Positions 60,177 to 64,000 of a DNA stretch of 64,000 nucleotides are shown here, piece by piece. The position numbers were made by a program, and so were the translations under genes. Position 1 is the first letter of the stretch. The number at the start of each line of letters is the position of its first letter. This DNA comes from Strobilurus pachycystidiatus (Eukaryota > Basidiomycota > Agaricomycetes > Agaricales > Physalacriaceae): assembly GCA_019915135.1 (NCBI GenBank), contig JAHLMK010000009.1, positions 1,984,001 to 2,048,000 on the forward strand, given 5' to 3'. Under the pieces are notes generated by a model. The model did not search any database and had not been told where the DNA came from. It saw nothing but the letters and a program-made list of their open reading frames with translations.

Positions 60177-60849
60177 CTATGCCCCCAATCCTGATAACGT
60201 CCGACTCGCCTCCTGCTCCCGTGAGATGCGCTCTGACAGAACACGGAGACGCCATTGTTCGTTCTCAAGCTCTCTGAGTTCTCCAATGGATGGCCCGCCA
60301 CCAACCACGAGTTCGATGAGACCCTCTTGCTCTTGCTCCTCCGACAAGAACCCGGTCCTGTGGTTGAAAATACTAGAGTCCTGGGTGAAGTCTTCGAGGG
60401 ATGCGTACTGTTTCCGAAAACGGAACAGTTCTGTGCTGATCACGTCGTAGCAGAAGTGCTCCGCGTTCGCCTCGAAGATGAACCGAAGAAGGAATCCTCG
60501 GAGGTAGAATAGAGGCGTGATTGGGGGACGAATGCCATTATACGCTAGGAGCGTAGTCTCGATCTCGCTCTGGTTGTATTGTTGGGGGCCACACGTCAGC
60601 AGACTGGCAAGCGAGGAGTTTTCACGCCAGTTGCCCGACCAGTGCTTATTGGGCGGTTTGTGGTACTTCAGACCGAGTTCCGGGGAGGATGACTCCCACG
60701 GAAAGTGTTCAACGGTCCTCTGGTACACAGTTTAGTCAATGCTGCCTTTGTAGAGTGAAAGAACGCACCAATTTCTCGAGGATGGCTTCGTCCGAATCGA
60801 GATCGAGTCCTGGGTAGACTCTATAAGATTCCACGTTGTCGTCAGACAT
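60177..60849 (-). CDS. FPW-cluster family member 6
   Basis: Exon 1 60849-60769 has 27 codons with YRVYPGLDLDSDEAILEKL. A phase-0 intron leads to exon 2 (about 60719-60177), opening RTVEHFPWESSSPELG. Marks: HFPWESSS, WSGNW, LLTCGPQQYNQSEIE, the strand pair ITPLFYLRG and FIFEANAEHFCYDVIS, FRKQYASLEDF, and a helix LENEQWRLRVLSERISREQE. Members 5 and 6 share exon-1 motif YPGL-D-(E/D)xxI-KL, FPWE-SS and the (H/R)F.K.YAS block, so they form a subgroup. Function unknown. Confidence 0.7.
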
Positions 60850-60893
60850 CGCTGCATCAGGGAGCAATGGTGATGGTGTGTTTGATGAGGAGA

Positions 60894-61319
60894 TCAGGAG
60901 CGCCCGAGCCCTGGGTTTTTGTACGCCAGATGTCGGAGTTCGAAACACCGTCCCGTGTAAGGTCGGGACGCGCCCACATATTGATTAAGGCGCGATTTAA
61001 GAGCAAAAGACATGTTTGGGCGCTGTAGAGAGAAGTTTTTGTTTTCGAGTGTGGACGTGAACTGCCACTGAGCTAAATCAGTACAAAAAAGATACGTAGC
61101 CGTGATTCCCAGTGTTTCTGACACTCGTTCAGGCAGAAGTACAGACACACTCTCACTGAATACTTCTGCGAATGTGGTTCGCGGTGACATTCGCACTTGA
61201 AAGATCACTGCTCGAGACGGCGATGTTGCGTTGATACCTTGATCGCGCGCGATTAAGTCCAACAAAGCAGGAAGTCGAGACCGAGATGGCGCGTCGACTA
61301 AATACTTGAGATGGATCAA
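60894..61319 (-). CDS. Hypothetical protein, 141 aa
   Basis: An uninterrupted ORF beginning MIHLKYLVDAPSRSRLPALL. It contains SRAVIFQVRMSPRTTFAEVF and SVSVLLPERVSETLG. A TATATA stretch (about 61350-61358 read on the minus strand) lies about 30 bases before the ATG. No family recognised; it does not share the FPW-cluster marks. Confidence 0.4.
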   Translation of the reverse strand: MIHLKYLVDAPSRSRLPALLDLIARDQGINATSPSRAVIFQVRMSPRTTFAEVFSESVSVLLPERVSETLGITATYLFCTDLAQWQFTSTLENKNFSLQRPNMSFALKSRLNQYVGASRPYTGRCFELRHLAYKNPGLGRS

Positions 61320-62400
61320 GACTTTCAGTTCAAGACATTCAGCGCCGTAAAGATATATAGTGAATTGAGGCTAGTAGATACCTGTGTACTTGCACATGTT
61401 ATGTCGCTACCGTGATGTGAATGAGTTCATTCGTCTCAAAAAAGGTTCGTTCACCGCTTCCACAAAACACAGCCATCTCTTTCGTACATGACACAGAGCC
61501 GGACCCTTCGAGGAGATGTGGACATATGGGGATCACCACCGCGCACGAAGGCAAATGCGGAGGGCGGTGACCCTGCGACTGTGAAATAGGTCTAACGAGT
61601 AGAGGAGAGGGAGGAGAAAGCGAAGGGTTCGGGTTGCCGGTGAGTATATGTTTCTGATTAGCATCCTGAGGACTGAGAGCCGGTAGCGGAATGATGCAAC
61701 ACGCGTGATGGGTTCATAGAACAAAGGCGTCGGGTCCGAAGTCGCGGTGCGGGTCCAGACTCTAAAGCCATGCTTTAGCCTCTTAGTACTGACCGTTAGT
61801 ACCTTACAAAAAGGAGCACGGGGCGCCGGCACAGCATGTCAACGGGCATGAAGTTGTTGGGGCGCGACTCGTAGGACCGGTGAAAGAAGCATCTGACGAG
61901 CAGGTGGCCGGTTTTGAGAAGATAGAGATGGAAATTGGGAATCTCTGAAAATGCATGATTACGAATTGGATCTTCCAAGTCAATTTAGTTGCAAATGGGA
62001 AGAAAAATATGGCGATACACGCACCTGATGGCTGACTGTACTGCTAGCTCAGACCTTCGAGAACGCGTCCAGCATCCAGAAGCGTCTGTCGCTTCCAGTC
62101 CGGTGTGCAAGCGTGGTCGCCTCGAGTGTTCAGTCTCCGTCCTCGTCGAGCTCGTTTGAGGAATGTGCGTGGCGTCGTGGTCGTCGCCCTGGCAGTCATG
62201 CTAGAGATTCGGGCTATCGCAGATATGCACAGCGTCACATTGCCAGCGGTTGGAAGCAGGAAGGAAAATCTGGCGCGCATCCAGACCGCTGGGAACGATT
62301 GGGGGACGCGTATGATGGGCGTTGCTGGCCGAGCAAGACGATGACGTCATACGCTCTTGCACTCTTGGCTGCCCGGTCCGATCATCTCCGACTCTTTCTC
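61320..62400. other. Interval between the FPW cluster and segment B copy 2
   Basis: A possible small minus-strand two-exon gene starts at 61978 (MEDPIRNHAFSEIPNFHLYL), with a GTAAGG donor near 61808 and a TTTAG acceptor near 61758, ending about 61718. No family recognised. Otherwise short ORFs only. Confidence 0.3.
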
Positions 62401-62409
62401 GCTGACCAT

Positions 62410-64000
62410 CACAGACGGGCCCCGGCTGCTCGTCGTCGTCGTCGGGCCGTTCCTCTCTCGTACAGTACGGCCCGCTTACGGAAAAGACGTCGCGCCATCG
62501 CCTACGCGCTCCTTCGAATTAAACAGGTTTGGCGGAGCAGACGCCCCGGGATCGAAGTCTCGCGCTCGTCTACTCCAAGGCCGTCTATCTGTAACAGCCC
62601 TGCGACGCGTGTACTCCATAGCCGCTGTTCTCACCCCGCTGTCGTCACTCTGAGGCGACTTCTGCCATGGTTCGTTGGTTTCCTTTCATTTTTTGGCCTT
62701 CCAACGGAAAAAAAATAGGTATCACCAATACACTCTTCGATGTCGGGGTGCGCTCGTAAGCCTCCCACCCGCTCCGCGCACAGCATCCTCGCCGTTTGGA
62801 TCTCCCCTCCTCCATGCCGCGTTTACGTCGAAAGGACGAATAACGCGCAGCTTCCGTGAGGCGTCTCTTGCGGTCTGCACTTCCCTTTGTCCTTTGCTTC
62901 TGTGTCAGTCGATGGCGCGCGAACTTTGGGACAACTCTGCCTTGTCCTCGTCGAGACTCGTGGTCTCTTGTTGCGGTTATGCGCTGTGGATCAGCTACTC
63001 CTCCTCGGAAGACACGCTCCAGCTCCTTCGTTTCCTTCTCGCTCTTCGACCTTTCGCAGGGATTGTTGCGCCTTATCGATTTGTTTGCGTAGAATTGGAT
63101 TCTCCATCGCAGGGACTCTCGCAATTTGATTGCGAAGTTTCTCCTCCGCTCCGTCGACGAAAGATATTCCCAAGTCGTCGTTCATACCCCTACTAGTTGA
63201 TTATCTCTCTATCTGTTTCAGGATGGCCCCAACTCGGCTCTCCGTGGCGGGACTTCGCGAACGGAACACAGGCAGTGGGAAGACGAGACTGGCTTTACGG
63301 AGTACTTGTGCTATTCCGTCACTGGGCAGTTCATCAGTGTGTCCAGGTCAGATTCGCCTCGCCCTCTGATGGATAGGGTTGCTCGCCGATGATCTTGCAC
63401 ACAAAATACTCTACAGTGTACGCAAATGTGCCTGCACGGTAACTTTTCATCTTTCATATCTTCATTTGAGCGTACCGCTACAATCGTTACAACTGTAGTC
63501 GTGCGTACTTCCATCTTTCGCGCTTTCCTGACCTCTGCTTTGCCGTGTCACCATCCTCGACAAGTACCTCCTACTTCTTCCTAACAGCTCTATTCTTTGT
63601 CGGCACGTTTATTGCCGCCCTTCATCAACCTCGTGAAGAAGCTGTCCTTCTTCGGACCTTTGTCCTTTGACAGCCGCTCCTCTGTCCTTGAGGATTGCGC
63701 CGAGCTGGTCTCCGCCTGTCTTTGCTGTGGCGTAGCGCTTACGCTGTCCGGTCCGGTACGGGTCGAGCGTCGCTTCCACGCCTGGAGGTCGTCATATTCA
63801 TCTCGCGACTGATCTTGCTGCGACGATGTCTGGTGGGGATCGATGCCACGAGGATAAGCCATCTTGTATCGCGACGAGCTCTGTCCATGGGGAGAGGATT
63901 CGCCTGCATGAGAAGATGGGATTGGAGACCGATAAGTCGTCGATGGCGTCGGGGTGCTTCCGCCGTTTGTGGCGTAGTAATCGTCGCTTCCGGGTCCGCG
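62410..64000 (+). repeat. Duplicated segment B, copy 2 (cut by window edge)
   Basis: Direct-orientation copy of 38590-40010. It has an extra stretch at about 62990-63200 that is open on the minus strand (EEKLRNQIARVPAMENPILR, then KQIDKAQQSLRKVEE, coiled-coil-like). Confidence 0.8.
63590..64000 (-). CDS. Conserved Ser/Gln-rich hypothetical protein, copy 2 (partial)
   Basis: Matches the C-terminal exon of the gene at 39609-40296: GIDPHQTSSQQDQSRDEYDD, LQAWKRRSTRTGP and KKDSFFTRLMKGG, ending KRADKE. It carries a 33-nt (11-codon) in-frame segment near 63927 that copy 1 lacks. The 5' end lies beyond the window. That the only length difference is a multiple of three supports real coding constraint. 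Confidence 0.6.
   Translation of the reverse strand, partial: RGPGSDDYYATNGGSTPTPSTTYRSPIPSSHAGESSPHGQSSSRYKMAYPRGIDPHQTSSQQDQSRDEYDDLQAWKRRSTRTGPDSVSATPQQRQAETSSAQSSRTEERLSKDKGPKKDSFFTRLMKGGNKRADKE

Noticed and set aside
60894..61319. This ORF as a seventh FPW-cluster member
   Set aside because: It lacks the FPW opening, the LLPG..Y-D-G segment and the FR..YY pair.

Overview
This window is nuclear DNA of a filamentous basidiomycete, most likely an agaricomycete. The evidence is short introns (mostly 38-65 nt, GT..AG) splitting nearly every gene, genes on both strands without operons, and lineage-typical families: a JmjC protein of the type expanded in mushrooms, a DUF6699-type protein, CACTA-like transposases of the Tnp2/DUF4218 type, and WD40 proteins with a C-terminal membrane segment. 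All gene models below were spliced by hand; junctions were accepted when donor, acceptor and codon phase agreed.

Layout. 0.3-3.0 kb (-): a broken MCM7 replicative helicase gene. 3-5.4 kb: no gene. 5.5-7.1 kb (+): a nuclear protein with a PWWP/Tudor-like segment. 7.4-11 kb (-): an unrecognised multi-exon gene, a WD40/membrane protein and a possible small gene. 11.8-12.8 kb (+): transposase remnant. 13.5-15.9 kb (+): JmjC protein. 16-19.7 kb: no confident gene. 19.8-24.0 kb (-): an apparently intact CACTA-like transposase. 28.2-29.6 kb (+): Rae1/Gle2/Bub3-like WD40 protein. 31.2-33.2 kb (-): DOT1-type histone H3K79 methyltransferase. 33-37 kb: gene-poor DNA with a long inverted repeat and an AT-rich block. 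37.2-40.3 kb: two adjacent segments (A and B), each present a second time in direct orientation (A at 51.5-52.7 kb, B at 62.4-64.0 kb and running off the window). 44.0-48.2 kb (-): a secreted intradiol ring-cleavage dioxygenase whose first intron has grown to about 2.9 kb. 49.6-50.05 kb (-): a frameshifted DUF6699-type gene.

The most novel region is 50.8-60.9 kb. Six genes or gene remnants on both strands (50.8+, 53.0+, 54.6+, 58.4-, 59.2+, 60.2-) share a build I do not recognise from any named family: a tiny first exon of 13-27 codons containing a (Y/F)P motif, a phase-0 intron, a second exon opening with FPW or a close variant, a Trp pair, an LLPG..Y-D-G segment, a hydrophobic FR..YY-Y strand pair and a C-terminal charged helix. 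One member is interrupted by a 619-bp hAT-type MITE with perfect 21-bp terminal inverted repeats and a perfect 8-bp target duplication.

Functional links between neighbours are weak, as usual in fungi. The window mixes a few housekeeping or chromatin genes (MCM7 copy, DOT1, Rae1-like, JmjC) with lineage-specific and transposon-derived sequence. Several genes carry disabling changes (MCM7, DUF4218 remnant, DUF6699). These could be real decay or sequence error, and the raw reads would decide.
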